Source of the DNA: Rhynchopus euleeides
Lineage: Eukaryota > Euglenozoa > Diplonemea > Diplonemida > Diplonemidae
Assembly: GCA_963210315.1 (NCBI GenBank)
Contig: OY723239.1
Location: forward strand, 2,637,501 to 2,701,500
Reading direction: 5' to 3'
DNA: 64,000 bases
Position 1 is the first letter of the stretch, and each line of letters begins with the position of its first letter. The notes under the pieces were generated by a model. The model saw only the letters and a list, made by a program, of their open reading frames with translations. It was not told where the DNA came from and did no database searches. Of this stretch, positions 48,190 to 58,052 are shown in pieces. The position numbers and the translations under genes are program-made.

Positions 48190-48470
48190 ACCAAGGAAAT
48201 CCCCACGGAAAATCCCCGGTAATACGAAAACGGGTATTACCGGACCCGGTAATACCCCCGATTTTACCCGGTAATACCCGTTTTTGACCCGGTAATACCC
48301 GGTAATGGAGGCCGATTACCGGGTTTCCGGTAATACCCGGTAATACCGGTTACCCGTTAACGGGGCAGATTCATGGATATCCCTGCCATCCGCCCTATGC
48401 CCCCCGGGAGACAGGGCCATCTCTGCGGGATATGGGGGTCAGAATCCGCAGGATATCATCACCAGGTCAC
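48190..48470. repeat. CCGGTAATACC palindrome cluster, right copy
   Basis: Inverted counterpart of 39390-39610, ending GTTAACGG then GGGGCAGATTCATGGATATC. The alternating GGTAATACC/GGTATTACC units can pair locally and with the left copy. Confidence 0.8.
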
Positions 48471-48779
48471 GCGGGATACCCCCGCATGTGCATGGGATAT
48501 CAAATGGGACCTGGTTTGACCGAAGAGCCAACCATATTCCGTACAATATGTTGTATCAGTGTGGGTGGCTATGCCTGGTACCTAGGCCAGGTACCAAACC
48601 TAGGCAGGAAAATGAGCATGGCAGATGAGTGGCCCCCAGAGGGCACTGGGGGTCACCAAAGTGCCCTGTAGGTGTTTCTGGGGTGTTTTGGACCACTTTG
48701 TATGGTTGGATGTCGACTTAGGTGCCGTTTTCGCATATGTCAAAAATTCGGGTTTCTCACGCACATATACCCCCCCCTA

Positions 48780-50412
48780 AGCATACTTGTACCCCCATAT
48801 GGGGAAGGCCAAAAATATGGGGAAAATATGGGGGGAATATGGGGGGTTTTTCAAGTCCTGTTCCCCCATATTTCCCCCATATGGGGGATATATGGGGGAA
48901 AACCCAGGGGTTCCTCAGGTGGAAGCAGTCAGCAAACAGTTCTCTTCGTTCTGCTTTTCACAGGGTGTGAAGTCAGCCACTGACAGGGGACGTCTAGCAC
49001 CTTGCAGAGCCATCTCACCTCGTCGCTTTCTGCAGAGAGGAAACGCCCGGCTGAAGTGCTCGAGTCAGACCACAAAAGGTGCTGTGAGAGTGCCGACCGC
49101 CACTTTCTTCAAGTCTGAGTAGCTGTCATCAGAGCATGCTGTCCAGTAGTCCTGTCTTTGCTGGCAGAACAGTTGCGTCCTGCAGCCAGTCCTTGTACTG
49201 GCCTTCACAGGTTTCATTCCACCCGGCAGATGCAGCTTGAATATGTCAAGCTGCCTGGTGACGAGCGTCGACTCCGACTTTTCGGCGCTCGGAGCGGTCA
49301 AAAGCGGCGGAAGCGCCTGACACCCCAGAATGCACTGCTTGTGAATTCCCTTGTCTAATTAAGGACCCCAGGGGGCAGTTCGCAATCACAAACACACCAG
49401 AGGAGGAGGACAGCGAGTGTGAGAGTGAGGACTTAAAAACACAAGAGTGTGTGTTGTGAGGAGCTGTTAACCCTGAACGCGCTATGTGTGTCTGTGCGTA
49501 TGTGTCCACCATCGCTGCCGCTGTCACTGCGGTGCCCCGCCAAACCGGGAAGCGTTCGCTCTCCGCTGCCGCTGTGTCGGCGCAGGAGAGGAACAGGAGG
49601 TCGGTGCGACCCACCTGGGGGATCTTCCAGGGGGGGGCCAGACCTGGCCACACCTGAACGAGCGCGCACCTCCCCAGGATCGGACTCCTGGAGGATCCCC
49701 AACAAGGCATGAGGCCGGTTTCGACGCGCACTTCGCGTGCCTGAGTGGTTTGATGTTCTCCCGTTGCAGCACGAATACCCCCATATCCCCCCATATGGGC
49801 CCCATATTTCCCCCATATTCCCCCATATTTTACCGGGTTTTCCCCATATTTTCAGCCTTTTTCCCCATATGGGGGCGGGGTTTTGAGACCCCCCATATTT
49901 CCCCCAGATTTAGGGGGTTCCCCATATGGGGGGACAAGTATGCCTAAGGCAGTGGTGGCAGCGTACGGCCGTACGGTACGCGTACGCGTACGCGTACGCC
50001 GTACGCACTTTCTGAAAATCGCGCTGCGTACGCGTACGCAGATTTTGCGTACGGCTGGTATTCCTGGTCTCTCAGCACACAGTAGGCCACCCAGCGGGTG
50101 GCTGGGACCTGGCCTTTGTCCCTGCCTTTCACCGATGCTTCCTTGACGCGCACGTGGCGAATAACTCGCAACACCTGCAAGTACACCCGCAAGCATACTG
50201 CAAAAGGTACCAGTTCCGACTGGAAGGCTCGAAGGCTGCCCCTGGTACACCTGAGTTCGACTGTCGGATTTGGTGTGTGGCCATGGCCGTCTCCTGTGCT
50301 CCATAGACTGCCGTACGCAGCGCGGTACGCGTACGCGTACGCCGTACGCACTTTCTGAAAATCACGCTGCGTACGCGTACGCAGCCACCACTGCCCTAAG
50401 GGGGGGGGGGGG
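48780..50412. mobile_element. CATATGG-rich foldback element interrupted by a MITE
   Basis: The left end TAAGCATACTTGTACCCCCA and the right end (read inward) TTAGGCATACTTGTCCCCCC mirror each other. Both continue into strings of CCCCATATGGGG and TATGGGGGAAATATGGGG (48790-48905 and 49780-49935). The right end is split by the MITE at 49948-50396 and finishes in a G run at 50412. The central part (48906-49780) has no recognised gene. The left end abuts the right end of the 38677-48777 element, so exact borders are uncertain. Confidence 0.6.
49948..50396. mobile_element. PIF/Harbinger-like MITE with GTACGC palindromes
   Basis: 449 bp with inverted ends GGCAGTGGTGGCAGCGTACG and, inverted, GGGCAGTGGTGGCTGCGTAC. 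Flanked by the trinucleotide TAA (49945-49947 and 50397-50399), the size and type of target duplication typical of PIF/Harbinger. Just inside both ends are runs of alternating CGTACGCG and the motif GCACTTTCTGAAAATC(G/A)CGCTGC. The centre has no gene. It sits inside the right arm of the 48780-50412 element. Confidence 0.75.
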
Positions 50413-51032
50413 TGGCTTGCCAGAGGCGTATAAAGGCACCCTTGAGGTTGACCCTCAAGGGCCAGTGATATCATGCCAGCCGGCTGCTAAGCTCTCCGCT
50501 TGCATCGGCCAACCCTGGATCCAGACTGAAAGGAACGGGCACTACCGTGTCCTCCGGCGGCTGGGGCGGGCCCCCCTGACTCACTGCCGTGAGCGAGGAG
50601 GGCGTGTTTGGTTTGTGCGGTTCTGTTGGTGTGTGGTCCCAATCGAATCTCCGCCCCACCCTCTTTCCTTCCCACACCCCACCTGTAACACTTGCAGCAG
50701 ATTGAAGTTCTAGAGAGTGGCGTGTTTGTGGGATGCTCATCAGCCTTCAAAGTCAACTGCGCCCCCTTGTCTTGTGCTTCGCCCATTTGCATGATGGGTT
50801 AGGCGAGCGACGAAGTGGAGCAGTGGTCGATTCAGTTTCATTCGTGTTGTTGTGCTTTTCTGGGTCAAAAACGAGTGCAAGTGGGTGAATCACAAGAGAG
50901 AAGGGAACAACACTTTGTGGTTGATTGGAGCGCTGAAACACCTCATTGTGACAGTCGAGTTCAGGGCGGGCGCAGTGCATCCTGACACCCCACCTGCCCA
51001 ACCACCCCACACCAGGACTGGACAACCGAGGC
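50413..51032. other. Intergenic region upstream of WD40 copy 4
   Basis: No gene. 50540-50570 is a piece of the 178-bp repeat. CCACCCCACACCAG (ending at 51015) is an acceptor-like site 17 bases before the start; it and its flank are shared with copy 5 (58830-58875). Confidence 0.5.
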
Positions 51033-52160
51033 ATGGATGTGTCGGTGCGGCATGCCGACAGCGGGCACAGCTGTGTCGTCGGAGTTCCAGAAGGCGGGAC
51101 CGTTCTCAGCCTGAAGGCGGATGCGCTCAACGAGATGTTCCCGGGTTCCATCAACACAGACCGTGCGACTGGAAACGTCGCGGCACACATCGAAGGGTGT
51201 GAGGAGGAGCTGGACGATGCACAACGTGTTGCCGACACGGGTCTGGAGGACGGGGGTGCTGTGAAGCTGCTCCCGCGCTGGCCCAACGTCAAGGCTCCCG
51301 CAGTCTACTCATCCGATCATCGCAACTATGCATGTTGCATCACACTGTCGAGGTGTGGGACGCTGTGTGCAGTGGGGTACCGTAAAGGGCACATCACTGT
51401 GTTTGGCACCATCACCGCTGCTGCGGTGACGGACTTCATACACAGCAGTGATGCGATTGCTTTCACTGCGTTCTCAGTCTGTGGGAGGTGGTTGGCGACG
51501 GGATCTCATGACGGCACCATCTGTGTGTGGCAGACATCAACTTGGGAACAGATGTACATGCTGCACCACGACAGCACCATCGTGTGGAGTGCAGCGTGGA
51601 CACACTGCGGACGTCTCGTGTCGGGAGACATGAATGGAAAAGTGCGTGTGTGGGACTTGAAGGGCACACCGAGCGCCACAGTGCTGGAGGGGCACCACAA
51701 GCATCCTCGCATTGCAGTGTCCAGCACGAGGATCTTCAACGGGTCAGGTGACAGCACCATCCCTGTGTGGGACATCAGTACCCTCACACACACACACACC
51801 CTGGATGGGCACACTGACGGGGTGACTAACGTTGTCCTGACTAAGGACGATCAGCACCTCGTGTCGTGCTCTCGTGACAAGTCTCTCAAGGTGTGGTGCA
51901 CAGCCTCCCTCAGCTGCCTGCGGACGATGCAGCTGGACAGCAGCAGTCCCTACTCACTTGCTGTGTCACAGCCAGGTGATGTTGTTGTAATTCAGGACTT
52001 TACCACTGCCACGCTGTACCGCCTCAGCACAGGAGAGTACCTGGGTAAGGTGGGCTCACATGGGAATGGTGTTGCAATCAGCCTCTGCGGGAGGTGGTTC
52101 TTCACGCCAAAAGAGCTCATGCGCGTCTCTGTGTGTGCTGTATCTTCTGTTCCCCCCTGA
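51033..52160 (+). CDS. Ubiquitin-like plus WD40 propeller protein, copy 4
   Basis: 375 residues, intact. Ubiquitin-like segment 11-82, then seven blades: about 99-122, 140-170, 180-212, 218-245, 255-290, 300-325 and 332-365. The fourth blade is degenerate (DSTIPVWDI, and no GH after LEGH), and the sixth keeps only SQPGDVVVI ... LYRLST. Nearest relative is copy 5, with which it also shares its leader. The gene precedes cyclase copy 4 by 780 bases in the same direction, the same order (WD40 next to cyclase) as at 15-18 kb. Confidence 0.87.
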   Translation: MDVSVRHADSGHSCVVGVPEGGTVLSLKADALNEMFPGSINTDRATGNVAAHIEGCEEELDDAQRVADTGLEDGGAVKLLPRWPNVKAPAVYSSDHRNYACCITLSRCGTLCAVGYRKGHITVFGTITAAAVTDFIHSSDAIAFTAFSVCGRWLATGSHDGTICVWQTSTWEQMYMLHHDSTIVWSAAWTHCGRLVSGDMNGKVRVWDLKGTPSATVLEGHHKHPRIAVSSTRIFNGSGDSTIPVWDISTLTHTHTLDGHTDGVTNVVLTKDDQHLVSCSRDKSLKVWCTASLSCLRTMQLDSSSPYSLAVSQPGDVVVIQDFTTATLYRLSTGEYLGKVGSHGNGVAISLCGRWFFTPKELMRVSVCAVSSVPP

Positions 52161-52936
52161 GTGTTGTGTCTGTCGTTTGTTTTCGCACATTTCTTCCGGG
52201 CAGTGTCGAAACTCCGAACTGTGTTGTTTCGAAGTCCAGGGTCGACATCACTGACCCAGGTCAGTTGCGGCGGCCTTGGCACCGGCTTGCTTTCTTGCCT
52301 CCCAACACATCACCACCTGACCCCTGCGAGGTGTCAGCTGTGCGGTGCACCTGCATTGAGAAGGAGGTCAAAAAGGATTAATACAGTGTGCCCTCTTTCC
52401 ACACGACGCTGAAGTAACTTACCTGACATGACGTATGCACTGGACTGCCCCCCCTCCCCTCCTCCCCCTTGCACGTTGGCTCCCGCCGGCTCCCGCACAC
52501 CCCCGCAGCGGCTGGGTGTTGTTGAGGCCTGCACGACATCCTGTTGAGCAAGGGAGGCGGCGCTGCGGTACCTGCTGCCACGGCCGCTGTAATGGAAGTC
52601 ACCCAGGGACAGTACGTCACGGTGACACGGGTTGCCGCCCACCACAAATGCCCTGACACTGAGGACACTTAGGATCTCCCTCCCTCGTGCGTGGTCAATG
52701 GCCCACGGTTGCTCACCAAAACTGCACCGCACTCAACAGGGTGTCTTGACGGCGAAGGTCGAATGGTATTGCTGGGGGCCCGTTCATCACTTGCGCTCTT
52801 GGCTTGTGCAAACAGTTTCAAACCCCTCGACTCTTTACCCCCTTGTCTTTGACGCTCCTCGCCTCCAGGACCTGCTCGAGGTGGGTACTCGTGCAGCCAG
52901 TCATCCACACATCAGCAGGCGACACACTGAAGCACA
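52161..52936. other. Intergenic region between WD40 copy 4 and cyclase copy 4
   Basis: No gene recognised. It ends with a long pyrimidine tract and CTCCAG at 52868, an acceptor-like site 68 bases before the next start. Confidence 0.5.
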
Positions 52937-55138
52937 ATGGCGATGGGTTGGTACGAACGCGTCATCTCGATGGACGGGAAGCTGCAGGGCAAGGCGCGCA
53001 GCAACAGGAAGCTGCTGTTTACCCTACGCTTAACGATAGGATTCATCCAGTGTGTGGCGATGTTTTTCACAAAACTGTGGCTGCAATCCGCAATTACATT
53101 CATCATGCATATCACGTGCCGCTTCGTGATGATTGCCCTGTGTGTGTGCGGGGTGCACCTGACACACAACATCGTGCGTGCATACGTCGTGGTGCTTGCC
53201 CTCACTATCGTTATCACGGACATCAGCTTCCGCAGCATCGCAATGCAGCCTATGTGGCCAGCGTTTGTGCTTCTCGCAGACCTGTCACTGGTGGTCGGTC
53301 TCGGCAGTCGCTTCGCCACATGGTTGATGGGGTTCACTGCCCTGTGGGTCATCATCAGCGTGTCGGAGTCCGTCCTGCGCTTCGGGCTCTTCGACCTGCC
53401 TGGCTCAGCACCTGACTCTTTCAGGTGGGAACGCATTCGGCCCCTCATCGAGTGCACAGACCCGCCGTGCCCGATCAATGCTACAGAGGGGATGTATGAG
53501 GTGCAGATGTCGCTCCTCGTGCTGCTTGTAGACTTCATCGCCACACGCGGGTTCGCAGAGTCAGCCGAGAGGGAGAAGGCGTCGATGAGACGGACCATCG
53601 AGACTGTGGAGGCGATTGCACAACTTCTGGCGGGCTACGACGTCGACACCGTGGCGGAGATGCTGCAGGAGGCGGAGGCGGAGGGGCGGCTGCCTGCAGC
53701 GATGCACGAGGCGCTTCACAGGCTGGAGCAGAACCTGCGTGCGTACCGCCCGTACCTCCCTGCCGTGCTGCTGGAGGAGCAGCAGCACTCGCCTGACGGT
53801 GCTGGGCAGCCCTGTGTGCCACCTTCTGCCGCACCTGGTGCGAAGAGCGAGCGTGCGGCAATCGTGTTCACCGACATCCGTGCGTCCACATCGATCTGGG
53901 AGGCGGCACCTGAGGCGATGAAGAAGGCGCTGCTGGTTCACAACACGGTGATGCGATCTGCACTGTCTGCGTGGGGCGGGTACGAGGTGAAGACAATCGG
54001 GGACTCCTTCATGATTGCGTTCGAGGATGCACATGCGGGTGTGTGCTTCGGGCTTGAGGTGCAGGAGAAGCTGTTTGCGGCGGAGTGGCCTGCTGCGCTG
54101 CTGGAGGTCGGGATGTGCAGCCCGACAGAGCTGTGGGGCGGGCTGACGGTGCGTGTCGGTGTGAACGAGGGACCTGTGACGCTGGAGACGAACACGCTGA
54201 CCGGGCGTGTGGACTACTTCGGACACACAGTGAACGTGGCTGCACGCCTCGAGTCTGTGTGTGTGCCTGGTGCAGTTGCGGTACCTGCCGAGCTGTGGAC
54301 GAGTGTGCGTGGGGTGTCCGGGTGTGTCGGTGCATATGCAGGCAACGCGGTGCCCACCGACCTGAAGGGTGTGAGCGAGCCTGTGCCTGTGTGCAGCGTG
54401 TGGCCTGCCTCCCTGCAGGGCCGTGAGGGCCGTCCTCTGCACGCAGCCGCACCGTGCCTTGCAATGTCTGTGTCACAGAGAAACAATGAGGTGGTGATGC
54501 TGCGCAGCACCTCACGACGGGGCGCAACGATCGCTGCAGCAACACTCAGCAGCATGTCTCTGGGCGAGATTGACAACGCGCTGTCGGGTATGGTGCCACT
54601 GCTGGAACAGAGCGACGGTGCGCTGATGTCGCTGATCGGCAACAACTTCTTCATCGGGTGGAACGTCGGGAAGATGGTGGCTGCACATGCAGAGAGCGCA
54701 CTGCGGTTTGCACAACGCGTGCTGCAGCACGGTGAAGGACAGACGGTGGCGACGCTTGGTATCGCGAGCGGGACTGTCGAACACGGAGACGTGGGGACGG
54801 TGCGGCAGCGCTTCGTGACTGCGTCAGGCGGTGCTGTGGAGGCGAGCCTTGCGCTGCGGCGTCTGTCGCTGTCGATGCACATGCGGTGCCTGTACACGGC
54901 AGAGGCACCACCGGGTGCTGTGCGCGAGATGCTGCGTCCCACCACAGCACGTGTGCCACAACACGACGGCCCTGGCGGCGTTGTCTACGAGGTGGAGGAC
55001 AGCGCGTGTCTCCAGGATGCCGCACACATGTCGAGACGCGTCTACAACTACTTTTTTGGTAGAACGCGCAAATCACCCGCTTGGGCGAGAAGTGTGTTAA
55101 GCCTAAAAAGGAGCTGTGGCAGCAATGTGGGCGTGTAG
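52937..55138 (+). CDS. Membrane adenylyl cyclase with tandem cyclase domains, copy 4
   Basis: 733 residues. Six membrane segments (about 26-45, 48-72, 80-97, 104-123, 130-152, 189-204) are followed by the family's helical linker ending YRPYLP (272-275), and then a class III cyclase domain (about 303-485). Metal Asps are present (FTDIR D313, GDSF D356). So are K352 and D426, the pair that selects ATP, and the transition-state residues N433 and R437 (VNVAAR). It should convert ATP to cAMP. A second, degenerate domain (about 487-650, IASGTVEHGDVG) resembles the single domain of copies 1-3 and may complete the dimer. The start keeps the family MGWxExVISMDG two codons in. The last ~28 codons (from FFGRTRKSPAWARS) come from a dispersed repeat, so the natural C-terminus is lost. 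Confidence 0.9.
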   Translation: MAMGWYERVISMDGKLQGKARSNRKLLFTLRLTIGFIQCVAMFFTKLWLQSAITFIMHITCRFVMIALCVCGVHLTHNIVRAYVVVLALTIVITDISFRSIAMQPMWPAFVLLADLSLVVGLGSRFATWLMGFTALWVIISVSESVLRFGLFDLPGSAPDSFRWERIRPLIECTDPPCPINATEGMYEVQMSLLVLLVDFIATRGFAESAEREKASMRRTIETVEAIAQLLAGYDVDTVAEMLQEAEAEGRLPAAMHEALHRLEQNLRAYRPYLPAVLLEEQQHSPDGAGQPCVPPSAAPGAKSERAAIVFTDIRASTSIWEAAPEAMKKALLVHNTVMRSALSAWGGYEVKTIGDSFMIAFEDAHAGVCFGLEVQEKLFAAEWPAALLEVGMCSPTELWGGLTVRVGVNEGPVTLETNTLTGRVDYFGHTVNVAARLESVCVPGAVAVPAELWTSVRGVSGCVGAYAGNAVPTDLKGVSEPVPVCSVWPASLQGREGRPLHAAAPCLAMSVSQRNNEVVMLRSTSRRGATIAAATLSSMSLGEIDNALSGMVPLLEQSDGALMSLIGNNFFIGWNVGKMVAAHAESALRFAQRVLQHGEGQTVATLGIASGTVEHGDVGTVRQRFVTASGGAVEASLALRRLSLSMHMRCLYTAEAPPGAVREMLRPTTARVPQHDGPGGVVYEVEDSACLQDAAHMSRRVYNYFFGRTRKSPAWARSVLSLKRSCGSNVGV

Positions 55139-55215
55139 TCTGCATCATTTGCTTCTCTGCCTTATCAGTACATTCACCTTCCTTCTGCAGATTAACACCC
55201 CGGTTGCACAAACAA
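55048..55215. repeat. Dispersed repeat that supplies the end of cyclase copy 4
   Basis: Matches 14562-14720 closely. It starts inside the coding region at about 55048 and provides the stop codon at 55138. Confidence 0.75.
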
Positions 55216-55410
55216 AAAAGTGGTAACCGGTTCAAAATGGCTGGGCCATACTGCGAATCGTCCTTGGAAAGTCACTTCACCATTCAGCAGCAACCGCTCT
55301 TAGCCTGTATTTTGTTTGTTGATGCGTTGACGCTTCTACACACAAACCCTGAAATGATAATCACACCCTGAGCCTGATGAAGGGTGGGGTAGTGTATAGA
55401 GCACGTTTGG

Positions 55411-56707
55411 ATGCTTGCTGTGGTGGGTGACTTTCTGCTCACACGAGTGTGCGGAAGAAGTGAGCTGGTGCAGGCCCGCCTGTCGCTTCCCAAGGGGCCA
55501 GTCGACGCAGACCCCGCCTGCGTGCCTGACGAGCTGGGCACGGTCGAACCTACGGGGGATTGCGTTGTGCCGTGGTGCACCACTTCGCACGCCACGGCGG
55601 AGGGGTGGTGTGCTCGGTGCGGAGGGGCGGCGAAGATTGCGTGCATGGGCACGAATCTGGGTGTGGGTCGCGTGACTTCGGCTGCTGCGCTCCCTGCCTC
55701 TGCTCGTGACCTGCAGGACAGCAGGTGGCAATGCCCGTGGTGCACCGCCGCCCTCCTTCTCGTATCCCGCAAGCGGAAGGCGCCTGAGGCCGCTCCCCCG
55801 AAGGCGCCGGGTCCCTCCCTCTCCGCGGCGGAGGCCAAAGAGGTCGACGAGGTGATGCGGGGCGTCGAGGTGGATGCGGCGGGGTATCGCGACGGCGACC
55901 GCCTGGAGGAGATGGAGGGTGGCGGCGGGGCGGTGACCCGCGCAGTTGGCGATGGACGGCTTGGTGTCTCGCCTGAGGCGTGAGTTGGGTCCCAGGGTGC
56001 ATGCCAACGAGGCAGACCCGTGTGGACCAGCTCTTTCGGATCCCAGGGCGCCAGCCACTGCGGCGGACCCGTGCGGATCGAAGCTTCCTTCGGCGGGCAG
56101 GGTGCTGGCTCTCCCTGCTGCGGGCAGGGTGCTGGCTCTCCCTGCTGCGACGGGCAGAGGCCGGACCGCCGCCTCGCAGACCAGCGCTGATGAGGCCCGA
56201 CAGGTGCCTAGACGGAGGGTGGCGGCCCTGGATTCGGGGTCCTTCAACCCCTTGATTGTGCGCTCCTGGATCCCTTTCCTCGGCTTCCCTCGCATGCGGG
56301 ACGGCATCCTGGCTGCAGTCATGGCGAAGTTCACGCCGGCGCCCGACTCACCGTTCGACGACGCGATCCCTATCGCCCACGCGATGCGCCGCTGGCTCCA
56401 GCTGTTCCGCATGCTCTTCGCGCAGCTGGCTGAGGGCAACGAGGCTCTGCCGTGGCTGCATGCTGTCCTGATGTCTCTGGAAGGGTGCCGCCTCAACCGC
56501 ACCGCCCGCTCTGCCCTCCACGGGAATGCCCGGCAGCGTGCCTGGGAACAGCGCGTGTGGGAAGCGCCCTGGACGGGCTTCGACGCTCCGGTGCTGCGTT
56601 CGGCTTTGCGTGCGGCGGAGTCGGCGGTCGTCGACGAGCGGCCCCGTTCTAGCCGTGGAGGTTCAGGGTTCCCGGCCGGCCCTGACACCAAGCGGCTCCG
56701 GCAGTGA
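55411..56707 (+). pseudogene. Gag-like gene of the second DIRS-type element, frameshifted
   Basis: The first frame (55411-55983) contains CVVPWC, then x3-H, CARC, a Cys eight on and WQCPWC, the same cysteine/histidine spacing as in the gag at 40983. A second frame (55946-56707) continues with a helical region (SWIPFLGFPRMRDGILAAVM), so one frameshift lies in the 38-base overlap. A 27-bp direct duplication (GTGCTGGCTCTCCCTGCTGC) repeats at 56102 and 56129. Confidence 0.65.
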
Positions 56708-56749
56708 CTCCTCCCGAGTACCCCCCGGGCCGCCGAGGACCTCCCCCCC

Positions 56750-57374
56750 TTGCCGACACTTCACAAACATTTGCGGGAGACTCTTCAGAGTCTTCTGTCG
56801 GGTTTTGCGGAGAGCAGCGTGGCGGCGATGCGGTCGGTTCTGGGTCGTTGGCAGGCCTTTGCGGAGGAGGAGGCCTCGGAGCTGCCGGAGGAGGAGACGT
56901 TTCTGCTCTGGGTGCAGGGCAAGCACGGCCTGCCGCTTTGTGGACCTCGATCGTCTCTACATGCGGGAGGTTCGGATCCTGTCGCCCACTTCAACAATCA
57001 TTTTCGCAAAGGGCAAGACGGACCGCGAGGGGCGGGGGCAGGCTGTGATGGTGCCGACGGCGGGGCCTATCTTCGCCGTGTTTACGATGTATCTGTCGCA
57101 GATGTGCCGAGAGACTCCACCGGACGGTCTGGTGTTCCCCTGCCTGCAGCGGGTGCGCTACAACTCTTTCCTTCTGGAGGGCCTGGGGGTGACATCGCAT
57201 CGGGTTCGCCACTGTGCGCTGTCTCAGGTCAGTGCGGCCTCTGGGGAGGCCGCCGCGCAGGCTTTGGCTCGCCACGCCAGTGCGGAGACCACCCGCCTCT
57301 ACATTCCCATCCAGGACTGGTCGGCGACCCGCTCGACCCTGGTTCCCTCCACACTGCTGCAGGGCCTGCCCTGA
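56750..57374 (+). pseudogene. Tyrosine recombinase of the second DIRS-type element, broken
   Basis: The N-terminal helical domain (TLHKHLRETLQSLLSGFAES) is in one frame. The C-terminal catalytic half is in another, from about 56940, with GKTDREG (Lys), SHRVRH (His/Arg) and RHASAETTRLYI (His and nucleophilic Tyr). The segment that should hold the first catalytic Arg is missing between them, so both a frameshift and a deletion inactivate it. Confidence 0.75.
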
Positions 57375-57477
57375 GGGACCCTCTGGCCTTCTTTCGCGTG
57401 TATGACTATTCTACCGCCTGGCTGGACCACTCTCCTCGGGGTGACCCCTCTGCTACAGCCCGGCCGACTACGAAGGT

Positions 57478-58052
57478 GTGGTACGATGGGGTCATTGCGG
57501 CCTGTACCCTACCACGGTTGATGTGGATCGCCTGGTAGCGTCGTTTCCGTATCTGGCTGAGCACCTGCGTTGGTGGGATGGGGATTTTTTGACGGCTGCC
57601 CTGGCGGGACGTGATGTTCGGGTACCCACGGCCAGCCGTGGGCCGGGTCCTCCCAACAACAAGCTGTCCCCCCATCTGGCTAGGATGGATGCCCTTGGTT
57701 TTACGGAGCCCGTACCTTACCGGGCTCTGGGGGTGTGGTTTCATTCTGCTTTCACCGTGGCGAAGGCAGCGCCCGGTTCTCTTCGTTTCATTTTGGCGTG
57801 CACCTCCATCAATGCGGTGGTGTCCGACCTTTCTTATCCTTCTTGTCCTTTACCTTCCTACCGTGTGCTGATCGACATGCTGATGCGACATGAGGCCTTC
57901 TGTGAGTTCGACTTCCGCTCCTTCTTTTTCCAATTCGGTTTAAATCCAACTGCGCGCCGGTTCTTTGGCTTTCGGGTTGGCTCTGCTAAACGGTGGCTGA
58001 CTCGGCTACCTATGGGCTATACCTGTGCCCCCCAGGGCGCGCAGGCTGTGAC
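57478..58052 (+). pseudogene. Truncated reverse transcriptase of the second DIRS-type element
   Basis: Fingers and palm are readable: FILACTSINAVVSDLS, CEFDFRSFFFQFGL (catalytic Asp) and RLPMGYTCAPQGAQAV. Coding similarity stops at 58052, before the xxDD box, where the 42-bp repeat GTTGCACAAACAAACACATT and onward begins. Compared with the intact RT the palm motif S(W/F)(F/Y)(Y/F)QF is kept. Confidence 0.8.

Larger units (their letters stand above)
38677..48777. mobile_element. 10.1 kb region bounded by TA-flanked inverted repeats
   Basis: The left end GGGGGGGGTATCTG ... GCGTGAGAAACACC (38677-38712) mirrors the right end GGGGGGGTATATGTGCGTGA (read inward from 48777), flanked by TA (38675-38676 and 48778-48779). 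The imperfect match continues to GCCTAGGTTTGGTACCTGGC (left about 38862-38881, right about 48580-48603). Inside is a second inverted pair (39390-39610 and 48190-48470), and inside that the autonomous DIRS-type element. The original foldback element was probably much shorter and grew by insertions. No transposase recognised. Confidence 0.6.
55317..58052 (+). mobile_element. Second DIRS-type element, decayed
   Basis: Order: left terminus (55317-55450, repeated at 634-765), gag (55411-56707, frameshifted), tyrosine recombinase (56750-57374, frameshifted and internally deleted), RT (57478-58052, truncated). The right end is replaced at 58053 by a dispersed repeat, so RNase H and the right repeats are missing. 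Gene order gag-YR-RT is the same as in the intact element although the proteins are far apart in sequence. Confidence 0.78.
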
